Positions 10,226-19,495 of a stretch of DNA of 28,038 nt are shown here, piece by piece. Below the pieces are notes generated by a model, which saw only the letters and a program-made list of their open reading frames with translations, was not told the DNA's origin and ran no database searches. Positions within the stretch are counted from its first letter, which is position 1. The number at the start of each line of letters is the position of its first letter. Source of the stretch: Jimgerdemannia flammicorona (Eukaryota > Mucoromycota > Endogonomycetes > Endogonales > Endogonaceae); NCBI GenBank assembly GCA_003990745.1, contig RBNI01000666.1, forward strand, positions 1 to 28,038. The letters are read 5' to 3'. A program made the translations under genes and the position numbers.

Positions 10226-10634
10226 AATGAGTATAGCTTAAGCTTGATTTTCAGTAAGACTTGCTACTTAATTGATACTATTAAAACCTTTTTGATCTTA
10301 TTTGGTTTTGAGGAGTTCTTGAACTTCTGTAATCTTGAATTGACTGGCTTTTTCTAGGATTATTTGTATAACTTAGTCTTCTTTCTTGACTGTATAGTCT
10401 TAATCCTTCTAGTTGATAAGTAGAACTTGAACTTGTTCTCTCAATAATACTAGTGTCTACATCTAAATAATATTTAACACTAAGTCCTAATCATAGTGCA
10501 ATTCTGATATAGACATTATACTGCAATTTCAGTAGGCACTAGAGTTTGGCCCTTAGCTAGAATGGTAACTTATTTGACAGAGTATAGGTTAAGACCAATG
10601 GCTCCTTCTGTTTAATATTGAGGAGCCTGGGCCT

Positions 10635-11640
10635 TCAGGTAAAGCTTATCTTAAGCTTAGGTTGACTGGTAGTAGGATTGACAGATATATCTTTGGACAA
10701 TACAGTGACTAGTCTAGAAGATTTGCTAGTCTTTCTAGGATATTTGATTGTGATATATCTTATTTGGTAATAAAAGAAACAGGCTCCAGATTTCTTCAGA
10801 TGGTCCTTTTCTTCAGGGGTAAGTTTGGTGCTCTTTTTGTTCATAGTATCCAAATCCATAAGTGCTGGGCCAACTGTCCTTAGTTGGTTTCTGTGGCAGT
10901 TCTCGAAGTGGTTCTTTTTACAGTATTCTGGTTCAAAGTAATTATTAAAAGTGATGATATCAAACCTATTAGTGATCCTCATAGCTTTATTAAGGCTTTA
11001 TAGTTCTTCTAGCTTAACCTTAACTCATGTATTTCCTTTCAGACCTCAGACATAGCAGTCTATCTTTTCATTCTCAGCTATTACTGATAGCTTAAGTAAA
11101 ATTGACAGAAATTATATATTATAGCTTTATATAGACTTATGTTACTTGATGTTCACTAGCTTGTCCCTGGCTAGCTTGGTAGCATTAATAGACTTAAACT
11201 GCTTATAAAGAGCTCTCTTCAAAACTTCTCAATCTTTGATTCATACATTTGAGTACATAGATATAGTTATGATATGATTGCACTATTAAATGGCTACATT
11301 TCCTCAGAGAAGTATGACAGCAAATTGAACTTACATATCTTCTTCTATTCTTGTGAGCTCAAAGTATTGGTCCAATTGGAAGGTCTATGTATCTGTAGAT
11401 AGTCCTCCTTAGTAACTATCAAAGATATCTGACTTAAGTGACTTAAAACTGACTAGTACTATAGTGAGATATGATATACTTATAGTTCTTGTTTTCTGCT
11501 GATCTAGTTGTACTTAAAGTACTTAGATTTGGTAGGTTATAGAGATAATTATATTCTCTATGCCAACTTGTAGTTCTTCTGCTTCTCTTATAGTAGAGAG
11601 GTCTGGCTGGTAGGCTGACTCTTTGTGTTTTATTTTAGAT
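10635..11640 (-). pseudogene. gag: Gypsy copy B gag
   Basis: Same protein as the gag at 700-1650. On the minus strand the capsid-like part (LKRALYKQFKSINATKLARD, then NIKxHKSI and LLKLSVIAENEKIDCYV) precedes a 115-codon open frame at 10982-10635. That frame contains MRITNRFDIITFNNYF, DLDTMNKKSTKLTPEEKD and the former zinc knuckle C-F-F-Y-Y-Q-I-R-Y-I-T-I-K-Y. All but the first knuckle cysteine and the histidine have become Tyr, i.e. TGT/TGC to TAT/TAC and CAC to TAC. Upstream (11640-11000) several TAA, TAG and TGA stops interrupt the frame. Confidence 0.8.
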
Positions 11641-11725
11641 TTGTGTGACTAGTTGTAACTGGTTTCTGAATTTGTATAAGGTTTCTTAATAAGGTAAGGT
11701 GTAATGATACCACTGCTACTATGAA

Positions 11726-11748
11726 TAATAATAATAATAATAATAATA
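11726..11748. repeat. AAT/ATT trinucleotide microsatellite
   Basis: About seven to eight perfect AAT units in the leader of gypsy copy B. The corresponding position of copy A (about 515-535) has no such run, so it expanded after the copies separated. Confidence 0.85.
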
Positions 11749-12213
11749 ACACTACTACTATCAAGTGTAATAGTTCTAGTTTCTTTAAGAGAAAGCAGCT
11801 AAATCTGGAAGTTCTAGTAAGCTTAAAGTAGCTTGAAGAGATACTAAAAATTCAAGTATTCTTGAAGGATTTTTGGAAGAAAATATTCTGAGCTTTATTC
11901 AGGCAGAAAATAAGGATATTTATACATAATCTGAAAGAAAGATTCAGAAGGATCTTGGAAAGAAAGAGAAATACTAAGAAATAGATTCTCAGCAAAGCTG
12001 ACTAATATAATTCTATAATATTCCAAAAGGTTCTATAACTAGCTAAGATAAGATGCTTAGTACCAAAGAAAGATAAGAATGTTCTAGTAGTATTTAGGCA
12101 CTGAGAGGAGATTTCTAAGTAAGTAGAAGATACCAGAATATAGTAAAATGTTCAAGAAATAATAAGAAAGGACTAGCTAAAAGATATGAAATATATGAAA
12201 ACTAAATATGACT

Positions 12214-13195
12214 GTGAAATTATTATACCATTTCAGTACTATCTACTAATTAGAAATAAATCTCTATAAACTTCATTATATAATTACTCTGAACTAAGAA
12301 TAGAAAGGATGTAATTGTTGTCTTTATAGATTATTTTAGCAAATAAGTCCACTTTATATTTATCTATATAATTATAATAGTATCTGAAATTGCTATACTT
12401 TTATTTGATAATATCTTCTACTATTGTGATCTTTCTAAGATTATTATTAGTAACTAAGACCTAAAATTCACCAGCCATTTTTAGAAAGCCCTATACTTAT
12501 ACCTTGAAATGAAACTAGTACTATCTATAATCTTTTACTCTAAAACTAATAGCCAAACTGAAAGAATAAACCAAACCTTAGAGTAAATACTAAGGAACTA
12601 TATTTTCTATAGACAAGATAATTAGTATAAATACTTTACTATAGTTGAGTTTATTTATAATAATAGCAAATAAGCTTCTCTTAGAATAACTCTATTCTTT
12701 ACCAATATAGAAAAAAAATCCAAATACCTCTCTGACTCTTATTAGAATCTTAGATAAACTCTCTACTATTGAAGTTATCAAAGAATACCTACTCTGAATA
12801 TATAACTTGAGCCAAATTGCAATTGAGAATCTATCTCAAGCTCAAAACTAATAATCTCAGTATATTAATTAGTATTACTAAGAAGAAACTTTTGATATTA
12901 GTAAAAAAGGTCTACTAGATATCTGAGGATACTGAGTTGACAATCTCAAGTATAGACCTTCTACAAAGCTGAACAGTAAGTTTATCAGATCATTTGAAAT
13001 TATTGTGTAAGTTTCTCTAATATTTTATAAATTAGCTCTATTAAACACTATCAAGATTCATCTGATCTTTAATATTTAATATCTTGAGTAATATAATAAA
13101 AATAATGACAAACTATTCCCAAATTGATTTATAAAATCACTAGCATCTGTTATTATTAATGACTATGAGGAATATGAAGTTGAACAAATTCTCAA
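12214..13195 (+). pseudogene. pol: Gypsy copy A integrase core and C-terminal domain
   Basis: Integrase inserts the retrotransposon cDNA. From about 12250 the frame reads ISINFI (the ISMDFI block), KNRKDVIVVFIDYFSK (first catalytic Asp) and VHFI. The DxKFTSHFxKAL block (second Asp, about 12460-12490) and SKTNSQTERINQTLEQ (catalytic Glu, about 12540-12580) follow, so all three acidic residues are visible. Then come YNNSKQASLRITLF and a GPFEI-like block (KFIRSFEIIVQVS, about 12980-13015) with ALLNTIKIHLIFNI. The end is the start of a chromodomain (EEYEVEQILNK, 13171-13200), which continues beyond the LINE at 27744. Many Gln codons are TAA or TAG. Confidence 0.82.
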
Positions 13196-13208
13196 CAAAT
13201 ATAACTAT
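13196..13208. repeat. Left target-site duplication of the LINE
   Basis: CAAATATAACTAT here and CAAATATAATTAT at 27744-27756 match at 12 of 13 positions, the difference being one C/T. They flank the LINE exactly at its 5' end and after its poly(A) tail. Confidence 0.85.
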
Positions 13209-13325
13209 GTGACCAGCTTTCTCTGATAATATTCAGATTATACAAACTTTAAACAATACTTCCAACAATATTTTTGATAAAAAGGTTCTAACAACATAAC
13301 AAGCAATGAGCTTTCTGGAGAGTGT

Positions 13326-13940
13326 ATGAGGCAGAGCAACCCCAGTGCCTTTAACTGGCAGTATGTGGAGTGGGGTCAAGATATAGGATTTGGGATGCCA
13401 AGTGCCTCTCTGAGGGGATGGGGGGCTGGAGGTGGTGAGAGGGGTGGAACAAGGTAGCAGGGGAATGGACAGCTGACCTTTGCTAATAAGGTCAAAATAG
13501 GAGCTCAGATGAAGAGACTGGAGGGATGGCTGGAGCTGGGGAAGGGAAAAGTAGCTGCTGGAGAGAAGGGGGGTGCTCCTCTGGGGGGTCAGAGTAGGGG
13601 GGCTGGTGGTATAGTGGCTGGGGGAGTGACTGCTGATAGGGGTATAATGGGTAATCTGGAAAAAAATCTAGATGGGACTGCTGATGGTAGACTGAGTTAT
13701 AGGATGAGTATGAGGCCCAGTGACCTGGCAGATGGTATAATGGGTCTGGCAGTACCCCCATTACTCAAGAAGTCAATCTTGGAGTTTGTAATTATCTTGT
13801 ACTTCCAGAGCTTAGTAGTGATGACAAAAATAACATTGGGGCTAATTATTAAGCAGGTGGCTAGAGTGATATTCATGAAGTTTCTGATAGGATTAGAAGG
13901 AGTGGAGGTGAGCTTTGAGAAGATGGGGCTATTGGAGGAT
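13326..13940 (+). pseudogene. LINE ORF1, 5' part
   Basis: Likely start ATG at 13326 (MRQSNPSAFNWQY); the frame holds one TAG near 13455 and is then open to 13940. It is Gly-, Lys- and Glu-rich in the first half (RLEGWLELGKGKVAAGEKG) and becomes more structured later (PLLKKSILEFVIILY, VARVIFMKFLIGLEGVEVSF). At 13940, in LEDIL, it is interrupted by the Harbinger-like element; the rest lies at 22568-23979 in the same reading sense. LINE ORF1 proteins bind the element RNA and help form the transposition particle; I do not recognise a specific domain in this half. Confidence 0.6.
13938..13940. repeat. Left 3-bp target duplication (GAT) of the Harbinger-like element
   Basis: GAT at 13938-13940 and GAT at 22568-22570 flank the inverted ends AGCAGTC...GACTGCT. 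Removing the element with one GAT gives TTGGAGGATATACTGAAG, which keeps LINE ORF1 in frame (L-E-D-I-L-K). A shifted alternative (GGATA/TGATA with ends GCAGTC) gives the same restored target. Confidence 0.65.
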
Positions 13941-14415
13941 AGCAGTCTTCAAAGTTGACATTTTTGCAAAACGTAATGTATAAACTTTGAGGATATCATT
14001 TTCAGTTTCAAAATTCACTGTCTATATTTGGTCAATTTCTAATATCACAAATCTGCTGGCCTTAAATTACAAGCCACTAAATTGAAGACCAAAAAGATTA
14101 CAAATTCAGAATATGCTAAAAAAAAAATTGGAGACCTGAAAAATAGCCTTGGAGATTCTGATAAATTACCTTATAACCAAATTTAAAAATTAATAAAATT
14201 ATTTTCAGATCCACTGCTATCTTCATTGAGTACAGCAACAATTAATAGTGTATATACTTTTTTCCTACCACAAAAAGCCTTTGTGTAAGGACAATACATT
14301 GATACTGGATTTTTGTATTGATTTGGCACATTATTGCTATTAATTTTCACCTGTATATTTTTGAATGAGAGGTTTCAACTATAGTTCTGATAGTGATAGT
14401 GCACAAGCTGCAGGG
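13941..14415. repeat. Left terminal inverted repeat of the Harbinger-like element
   Basis: Begins AGCAGTCTTCAAAGTTGACA and matches the reverse complement of 22567 down to about 22075 almost continuously. Shared blocks include GTCAATTTCTAATATC, AAATCTGCTGGCCTTAAAT, CCACAAAAAGCC, TTGATACTGGATTTTTG and GGCACATTATTGCTATTAA. Differences are mostly C/T and G/A plus a few small indels. An arm of nearly 0.5 kb is long for this superfamily. Confidence 0.9.
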
Positions 14416-14632
14416 TCTGCAATTAAGATTTTGATGGTAATGGCCTTGTGCAATTACAGTAATGCCCTTAGGTAAGTGAGTCCAACAGCTTATATGGCAG
14501 CTTACAGTTTGAAGAGTCTTGTGTAGTTACCCTATTTCAAGAGTAACAGCCGAAATTAGGTGACCTTGGCCTCGAAATTCCATCACAAGCCTACCAGATT
14601 TACTAATATAATAGAAATTAGATGACCACACA
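14415..14632. repeat. Left subterminal repeat region
   Basis: Degenerate units with TAACAGCCGAAATTAGGT, GGCCTTGTGCAATTACAG and CACAAGCCTACCAGATTTAC. Related units in reverse orientation form the arrays at 18905-19190 and 21540-22075. No coding potential is visible. Repeated subterminal motifs are plausible binding sites for the transposase or its Myb-like partner. Confidence 0.6.
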
Positions 14633-15285
14633 AATTGAATAATTCTATCTAGACCACATATATATACATTCTCAACATTGGATATAACAATAGTTACTTA
14701 TAATAAGTGACATATTGAGCTGTACAAAACTGTACATCATGAATAGAACATGAATATAAAAACTATAAATAGAAATCTTAAGTATAATATTTATGCTGAA
14801 TTCTCCTCTGCCGAATTCTCCTCAATTGAATTCTCTTCAATTAAATTCTCCTCTGCCGAATTCTCCTCAATTTAATTCTCTTCAATTGAATTCTCCTCTG
14901 CTGAATTATCCTCTGCCAAATTCTCCTCAATTGAATTCCCCTCTGCTGAATTTGCCTCTGCCAAATTCTCCTCAATTGAATTCTCCTCTGCCAAATTCTC
15001 CTCTGTTGAATTCTTCTCTGCTGAATTCTCCTTTGCTGAATTCTTCTCTGCTGAATTCTCCTCTGCCAAATTCTCCTCTGCTGAATTCTCCTCTGCCAAA
15101 TTCTCCTCTGCTGAATTCTCCTCTGCTGAATTCCCCTCTGCCAAATTCCCTTTGGCCGAATTCCCCTCTGCCAAATTTCCATCTGCCAAATTCCCCTCTG
15201 TGAAATTCCTCTCTGCCGAATTCCTCTCTGCCAAATTCCCCTATGCTGAATTCCCCTCTGCTGAATTCTCTTTTCAGGTTCGAAA
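14565..15285. repeat. Left arm of inner inverted repeat
   Basis: Reverse-complement similarity to 17925-19010. Shared blocks include ATTCTATCT(A/G)GACCACATAT, ACATTGGATATAAC, TTACTTATAATAAGTGACATATTGAGCTGTACA (in short conserved pieces) and the GAATTC minisatellite. It lies inside the outer inverted ends, so the element has a nested palindromic architecture. Confidence 0.8.
14795..15280 (+). repeat. 15-bp GAATTC minisatellite (about 32 units)
   Basis: Unit GAATTCTCCTCTGCC with variants GAATTCTCCTCAATT and AAATTCCCCTCTGCC, strictly 15 bp apart, so many EcoRI-type sites occur at fixed spacing. Because the unit is a multiple of three, five of the six frames give repetitive ORFs. The frame A-(E/K)-F-(S/P)-S is open from 14795 through the array and on to 15442 with a single TAA at 14873. 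The mirror-image array is at 18255-18555. Confidence 0.92.
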
Positions 15286-15442
15286 TTCACTATCTAGATC
15301 TTTCAAAAAGATTACAAAATGGCATAGTCATCTTGGCCTTAATTTATTTAGGGAGCATGTTTTGGCCTTAATTTACACCCACTCAGGCCAAGTCTCTGAA
15401 AAGAAAATTACCTTGACTGATGCATTGTATGCAGCTGCCTGA
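14795..15442 (+). pseudogene. Possible pentapeptide-repeat-like ORF
   Basis: One frame through the minisatellite reads (A/I/V)(E/K)F(S/P)S about 32 times and then leaves the repeat into a unique tail ending in EKKITLTDALYAAA before a TGA at 15440-15442. The repeat resembles the pentapeptide-repeat pattern A(D/N)(L/F)xx, where F is allowed at the centre, although E/K replaces D/N. A TAA at 14873 splits it. It could equally be an accident of a 15-bp DNA repeat; no start codon with a good context is seen at its beginning. No function is proposed. Confidence 0.3.
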
Positions 15443-15556
15443 TAGAATAAAAGTCACAATCTGTGTATGTTTGTGCATCCTCTGTTCATTTTAAAGGTAA
15501 TAATATTAGCAATAAGAAGACACATGACATATCTCTGAAGCAGTGGAATATAAAAT

Positions 15557-15952
15557 AGTACCAATTTGATTGCCAAGTTCAGAGTGGACACCAAGGTCCA
15601 GAATAACACCAGACTGATGCCACTTCACCAAGCTGTACTGAAGGGGTACATTGATGTCATGAGGTTGATCATGGCTGAGTTTAGAGTGGATGCCAATGCC
15701 TAAGCAAACAACAGATGGAAATTGCTTCATAATTCTTCCTTGAATAGACACATTGAGGTCATGAGATTGCTCATGGGCAAGTTTGGGGTGAATGGCAAGG
15801 CCCACAACAATGACAGATGGACCCTGCTTCATACAGCTATGCAGAATGGCCACATTGAGGTCGTGAGTGAGTTTGAGGTAGATGCCAAGGCCCAGAATGG
15901 ACGTCACTATCTTCTTGGCATCAATTTCATTATTTACTTGTTGCCGATTTAA
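15557..15952 (+). pseudogene. Ankyrin-repeat fragment (captured gene piece)
   Basis: One frame gives about three and a half ankyrin repeats: VQNNTRLMPLHQAVLKGYID..MRLIMAEF (about 15593-15690, quoted in part), ANNRWKLLHNSSLNRHIEVM (15704-15763), NNDRWTLLHTAMQNGHIEVV (15806-15865), then EVDAKAQNGRHYLLGI. The TPLHxA and GHxEVV features of ankyrin are clear. A TAA at 15701-15703 stands where Gln is expected (DANAxANN). Repeats this alike to one another are typical of large fungal ankyrin proteins, including NACHT-ankyrin proteins. No N-terminal domain is visible; 15296-15550 may hold upstream exon or intron remnants. It lies between the transposon arm and the transposase, which suggests gene capture by the element. 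Confidence 0.8.
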
Positions 15953-15954
15953 TT

Positions 15955-16335
15955 GCTACTTGATGCTGATTTTTGGTACCAATTTGATTGTCTACTTAAT
16001 TGTCAGCTGGACACAAATTTAATCAAATCAGTGCTATTTAAATTTGTGTACAGCTGACAATTAAGCAGACAATCATATCAGTACTATTTAAACTGAGAAT
16101 TAAATTGGCACCCAGCTGACAATTAAGCAGACAATCATATCAGTGATATTTAAACTAAGACAATTATATGTTACTATTTAAGCTGAGAATTAAATTGGTG
16201 CCCAGCTGACAATTAAATCAGTGCCAAGCAGACAATTAAAATCAGCACTATTTAAACTAAAATTAACACCCAGCTGAGTACCAAGTCAACAACCAAATCA
16301 GTACGACAATTCAAGCAGACAATCAAATTGGCATT
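15955..16335. repeat. AT-rich tandem repeat, about 60-65 bp unit
   Basis: Four to five diverged copies of a unit with CAGCTGACAATTAAGCAGAC, AATCATATCAGTACTATTTA and AACTGAGAATTAAATTGGC. It directly follows the ankyrin fragment and precedes the pyrimidine-rich array. No coding potential is visible. Confidence 0.75.
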
Positions 16336-16449
16336 ATTTTTATTTCTTCACTACACATCCAATCTCAAATAGCTTCTCACTCAAATCTATACCCATATCC
16401 TGTCCTTGTATCCTCATCACACTCAGCTCTCCATCTTCTCTCTTCACTC

Positions 16450-16630
16450 AAATATACCCATATTCATTCTACCTGCTCATCTGCTTGCACTCATCTGCTC
16501 ATACTCAGCTGCTCACACTCATCTACTCATGCTTACCTATTCACATTCACCTGCTTACACTCACCTACTTGCACTCTCCTGCTCACCTGCTCACCTACTT
16601 GCCTGCTCCTACTCACCTGCTCACTTGGAC
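16450..16630. repeat. 14-bp pyrimidine-rich minisatellite
   Basis: Units such as CTGCTCACACTCAT and CTACTCATGCTTAC follow each other every 14 bp, then degrade into CTGCTCAC copies. An ORF from 16406 runs through it in frame with the transposase, but its Leu/Ser/His/Ala-rich translation is a product of the repeat, so I place the transposase start downstream. The pyrimidine-rich stretch may be the transposase gene leader. Confidence 0.8.
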
Positions 16631-16696
16631 CCATCAGCCAATAACTACTATGTCTCATATATTTCTCTCACCAATCTTGCCCTCATTGAAGCAATA

Positions 16697-17920
16697 ATGT
16701 TTTTGGTGATACAGACTATAATTGATGAGATTGATGATAAGGAGAACTATATAATTTCTGGAGAAGAAATTGATGATAATATGAAGGATACTGATAACAT
16801 TATTATAATCTTTGCCTTTATTACTGGACTGGTATCATTGATATTATCAATTAATTCTCGATATTCTATTTCTCAAGGATTGACAGTAATACCAATATCT
16901 TCTGACTGGCTTTACAATGTTCTCCCTAAATATGATGATAGAAAAATTTATAAGGTCTTATGTATGTCCAAAGCTACTTTCAATAAGTTAATTTCAGAAG
17001 TAAGAAACCACTTGGTATTTCAGAATAGCTCAACCAACATACAAGTTCTTGTTGATGTTCAAGTTGCAGTTCTTCTTAAGCATTTTGGTGGACTGATGAC
17101 ATATATTGAACTGGGAATACTATTTGGAATTTCAGAAGGCTCAGTTGAATATTATTCTACTTGAACAATTAGAGCTATAATTGATATTCTTGGGAAAAAA
17201 TATATACAGTGACCTCAAGATAAACGGTATCTTGAAGTTCAAGCTGGATTTGAAAAGCTTGCTGGATTTCCAAAAGTAATTGGTGCAATTGATGCTACTT
17301 ATATCCCTTTTTACAATACTCCTCTTCATTATAAAGCAGCATACTGGTCAAGAAAAATGAGATACTTACTGAATATTCAAGCAACTACTGATTATCTTTG
17401 CAACTTTACAAGTTTCTATATTGAATGGCCAGGATCATATCATGATAGAAAGATATTTAATGAGTCTTTCATTTCTCAGCACCCTGAGGAGCTTTTTATT
17501 AATGATGATTATCTTCTTACTGATGATGGTTACAAATCTTGCACCACTTATATGATCTGTCTATATCATAAGACACCTTCTGGAGATTCAAGAAATGAAT
17601 TCAATATTCAACTGTTAAGAACCCAAGTTATTATTGAATATGTTTTTAGTTGTTTGAAGAAAAGATTTCCATTACTGACATGTCTTAGAAATAATAATGT
17701 TAGCAAAGCTGTAGACATTATTCAAGCTGCCTTTATTCTTCATAACTTTATTCAAGCTTATGAAAATACTATACCAGAAGAGGTAGAGAATATAGGGCTT
17801 AAAGAGATAGAGAACAATGATGACATTGGTGAGAAAGGTGAAGAAATAGAAGAAAGAGAAAAAGATAATGAAGGAGAGAGAAAATGTGACATTCTGAGAT
17901 TGATGGTTGTGAGATTTTAA
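16697..17920 (+). pseudogene. PIF/Harbinger (HARBI1-type) transposase, two in-frame TGA
   Basis: DDE transposase that would excise and insert the element. One frame of 408 codons runs from ATG 16697 to TAA 17918-17920, broken only by TGA at 17162 (Arg or Trp expected) and TGA at 17210 (YIQ-stop-PQ, where related proteins have Trp). An N-terminal helical region (SKATFNKLISEVRNHLVF; FGGLMTYIELGILFGISEGS is the helix-turn-helix-like part) precedes the DDE_4 core. First Asp is in GAIDATYIPF (17291), then RKMRYLLNIQ, WPGSYHDRKIF, second Asp in YLLTDDGYKS (17522-17528), FNIQLLRTQ and the Glu of VIIEYVFSCLKKRF (17636-17638). All three catalytic residues are present. A start upstream at 16406 is possible but would include the minisatellite. 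Length fits the family. Confidence 0.88.
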
Positions 17921-18252
17921 GTAGCAGCTCTGGTAGAGGAGAATTCAGTGGTAGAGGAGAATTCGGCAGCAGAGGGGAATTCGGTAGCAGAGGGAAATTT
18001 GGCAGCAGAGAGAAATTCAGTGACAGAGGGGAATTCAGTAGTAGGGGGGAATTCAGCAGCAGAGAGAAATTTGGTGGTAGAGGGGAATTCAGCAGCAGAG
18101 AAGAATTAAGCAGTAGAGGGAAATTTGGTGGCAAAGGGAAATTCAGTGGCAGAGGGAAATTCAGCAGCAGAGGGGAATTTGGCAGCAGAGGAGAATTTAG
18201 TGGTAGAGGGGAATTCAGTGGCAGAGGGGAATTCAGCAGCAGAGAGAAATTC
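17921..18252 (+). repeat. 18-bp GAATTC-type minisatellite after the transposase
   Basis: Units of about 18 bp (GAATTCAGCAGCAGAGGG and variants with GGTAGAGGG or AAATTTGGC) begin within 20 bp of the transposase stop. One frame reads RGEFGS or RGEFSS hexapeptides without a stop for most of the array; the transposase frame, read past its TAA, gives VEEN.. and AAEGNS units. It forms the outer half of the right arm of the inner inverted repeat. Confidence 0.85.
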
Positions 18253-19010
18253 ACAGAAAAGAATTCAGTAAAGGAGAATTCTGCAGAGGAGAATTCGGTG
18301 GAGGAGAATTTGGCAGAGAAAAATTTGGCAGAGGAGAATTCAGCAGAGAAGAATTCAGCAGAGGAGAATTTGGCAGAGGAGAATTTGGCAGAGGAGAATT
18401 TGACAGAGGAGAATTTGGCAGAGGAGAAATCAACAGAAGAGAATTCAGCAGAGGAAAATTTTGCAGAGCAGGAGAATTCGGCAGAGGAGAATTCGGCAGG
18501 GCAGAGTATAGGAGAATTCGGCAGAGGAGAATTTGGCAGAGGAGAGGAGAATTCAATAACATTCTGACATTTAATAGCAAAATGGTGTATTGATCAGGAT
18601 GGTTCTGAGAGTTATGAGTTTAAAAAAAGCAAAGATGAAGTAGTTAGAATACTATACAAGAATAGTTAATTTTAAGCAATATATATTCAGTTTTAGTTCT
18701 ATATTATGATTCTTCTCACACTTTATATTTAATATTATACTTAGGATTTCTATTTATAGTTTTTTTATACTCATGTCCTATTCTATTATAATGTATAGTT
18801 TTGTACAGCTTAATATGTCACTTAAGATAATTATTATAAGTAACTAATGTTATATCCAATGTTCAGGATGTATATGTGGTCCAGATAGAATTATATAGTT
18901 ATTTGATATCACCCAATTTCAGCTCTAATGGCCTTGTATTAGTAAATCTGGTAGGCTTGTGAGTGAATTTCAGCTGTAATGATCTTGTATTAGTAAATCT
19001 GGTAGGCTTG
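17925..19010. repeat. Right arm of inner inverted repeat
   Basis: Mirror of 14565-15285: minisatellites, a spacer unique to this side (18560-18725), then blocks read in reverse as GTATAATATTA, CTATAAATAGAAATC, CTGTACAAAACTATAC-like and GTTATATCCAATGTT (18725-18910), then CACAAGCCTACCAGATTTAC units. Spacing differs from the left arm because of array length changes. Confidence 0.75.
18255..18555 (-). repeat. 15-bp GAATTC minisatellite, inverted partner
   Basis: Unit GGCAGAGGAGAATTC on the plus strand, i.e. the reverse complement of the unit at 14795-15280. Frames in all directions are repetitive (AEENSAEENLAEEN type). It is shorter than the left array (about 20 units). Confidence 0.9.
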
Positions 19011-19195
19011 TGAGGCCAAGGTCACCCAATTTCAGCTGTAATAGCCTTGTATTAGTAAATCTGATAGGCTTGTGAGCAAATTTTGAGGCCAATGCCAATT
19101 CCAGCTGTAATGGCCTTATGTTAGTAAATCCAGTAGGCTTGTGAGCAAGCTTTGAGGCCATCACCCAATTCAATAGTAGCAACCTTATATGTGTA
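18905..19195. repeat. About 62-bp tandem repeat (four units)
   Basis: Four units of TTTCAGCTGTAATGGCCTTGTATTAGTAAATCTGGTAGGCTTGTGAG with small changes, starting near 18919, 18968, 19030 and 19099. Related in reverse to 14540-14620. Between 19195 and 19495 nothing recognisable was found. Confidence 0.85.
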
Positions 19196-19495
19196 AAGTT
19201 GGAGTCTGGGTTACCTGATTTGGTAGGTAGAGTGGTTTCCTTATTCCAGGTTTAATCAGCAGGACTGTGAGTGATCGTTTATCATTCTATTACCTGATGC
19301 TAATCACTCTATTGACTGGAGAGCAATTGATTTGGTATCTTGATTATAGATCTTGAGCAGTGAATAAGACTACAGTGGGTGGGTGACTTGATAATAGTGG
19401 CTCTGGTGGATGATTCTGGGTAACAAATACAGTATGGTGACTCCAGTAGTTAACTTAATATAGAGAATTCTTTCATGACTTCTCAAAAATTGGAT

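Larger units (their letters stand above)
9751..12213 (-). mobile_element. Gypsy copy B fragment, inverted
   Basis: Read on the minus strand this segment matches copy A from about its position 101 to its protease-RT linker, in inverted orientation and with independent damage. It contains leader, gag and protease and then stops where the hAT-bearing segment begins. RT, RNase H, integrase and 3' LTR of this copy are missing. Its linker is uninterrupted, which proves that the 2456-4418 segment in copy A is an insertion. On the other side it abuts gypsy A integrase at 12214. It is less decayed than copy A, with a 115-codon open stretch in gag. Confidence 0.8.

Noticed and set aside
14795..15280. 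CRISPR array
   Set aside because: Units are contiguous with no spacers, and the context is eukaryotic transposon DNA.
14793..15290. Several overlapping ORFs (NSPLP, QRGIQ and AEENS types) on both strands as separate genes
   Set aside because: They are the frames of one 15-bp minisatellite. Only the A(E/K)F(S/P)S frame leaves the array into a unique tail, so only that one is listed, with low confidence.
16406..16696. N-terminal extension of the transposase from ATG 16406
   Set aside because: The added 97 codons are mostly the translation of a 14-bp pyrimidine-rich minisatellite; the family length fits a start at 16697.
17799..18580. Leu/Pro/Asn-rich minus-strand ORFs and the Glu-rich plus-strand ORF
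   Set aside because: Products of the 18-bp and 15-bp arrays, with no unique coding part.
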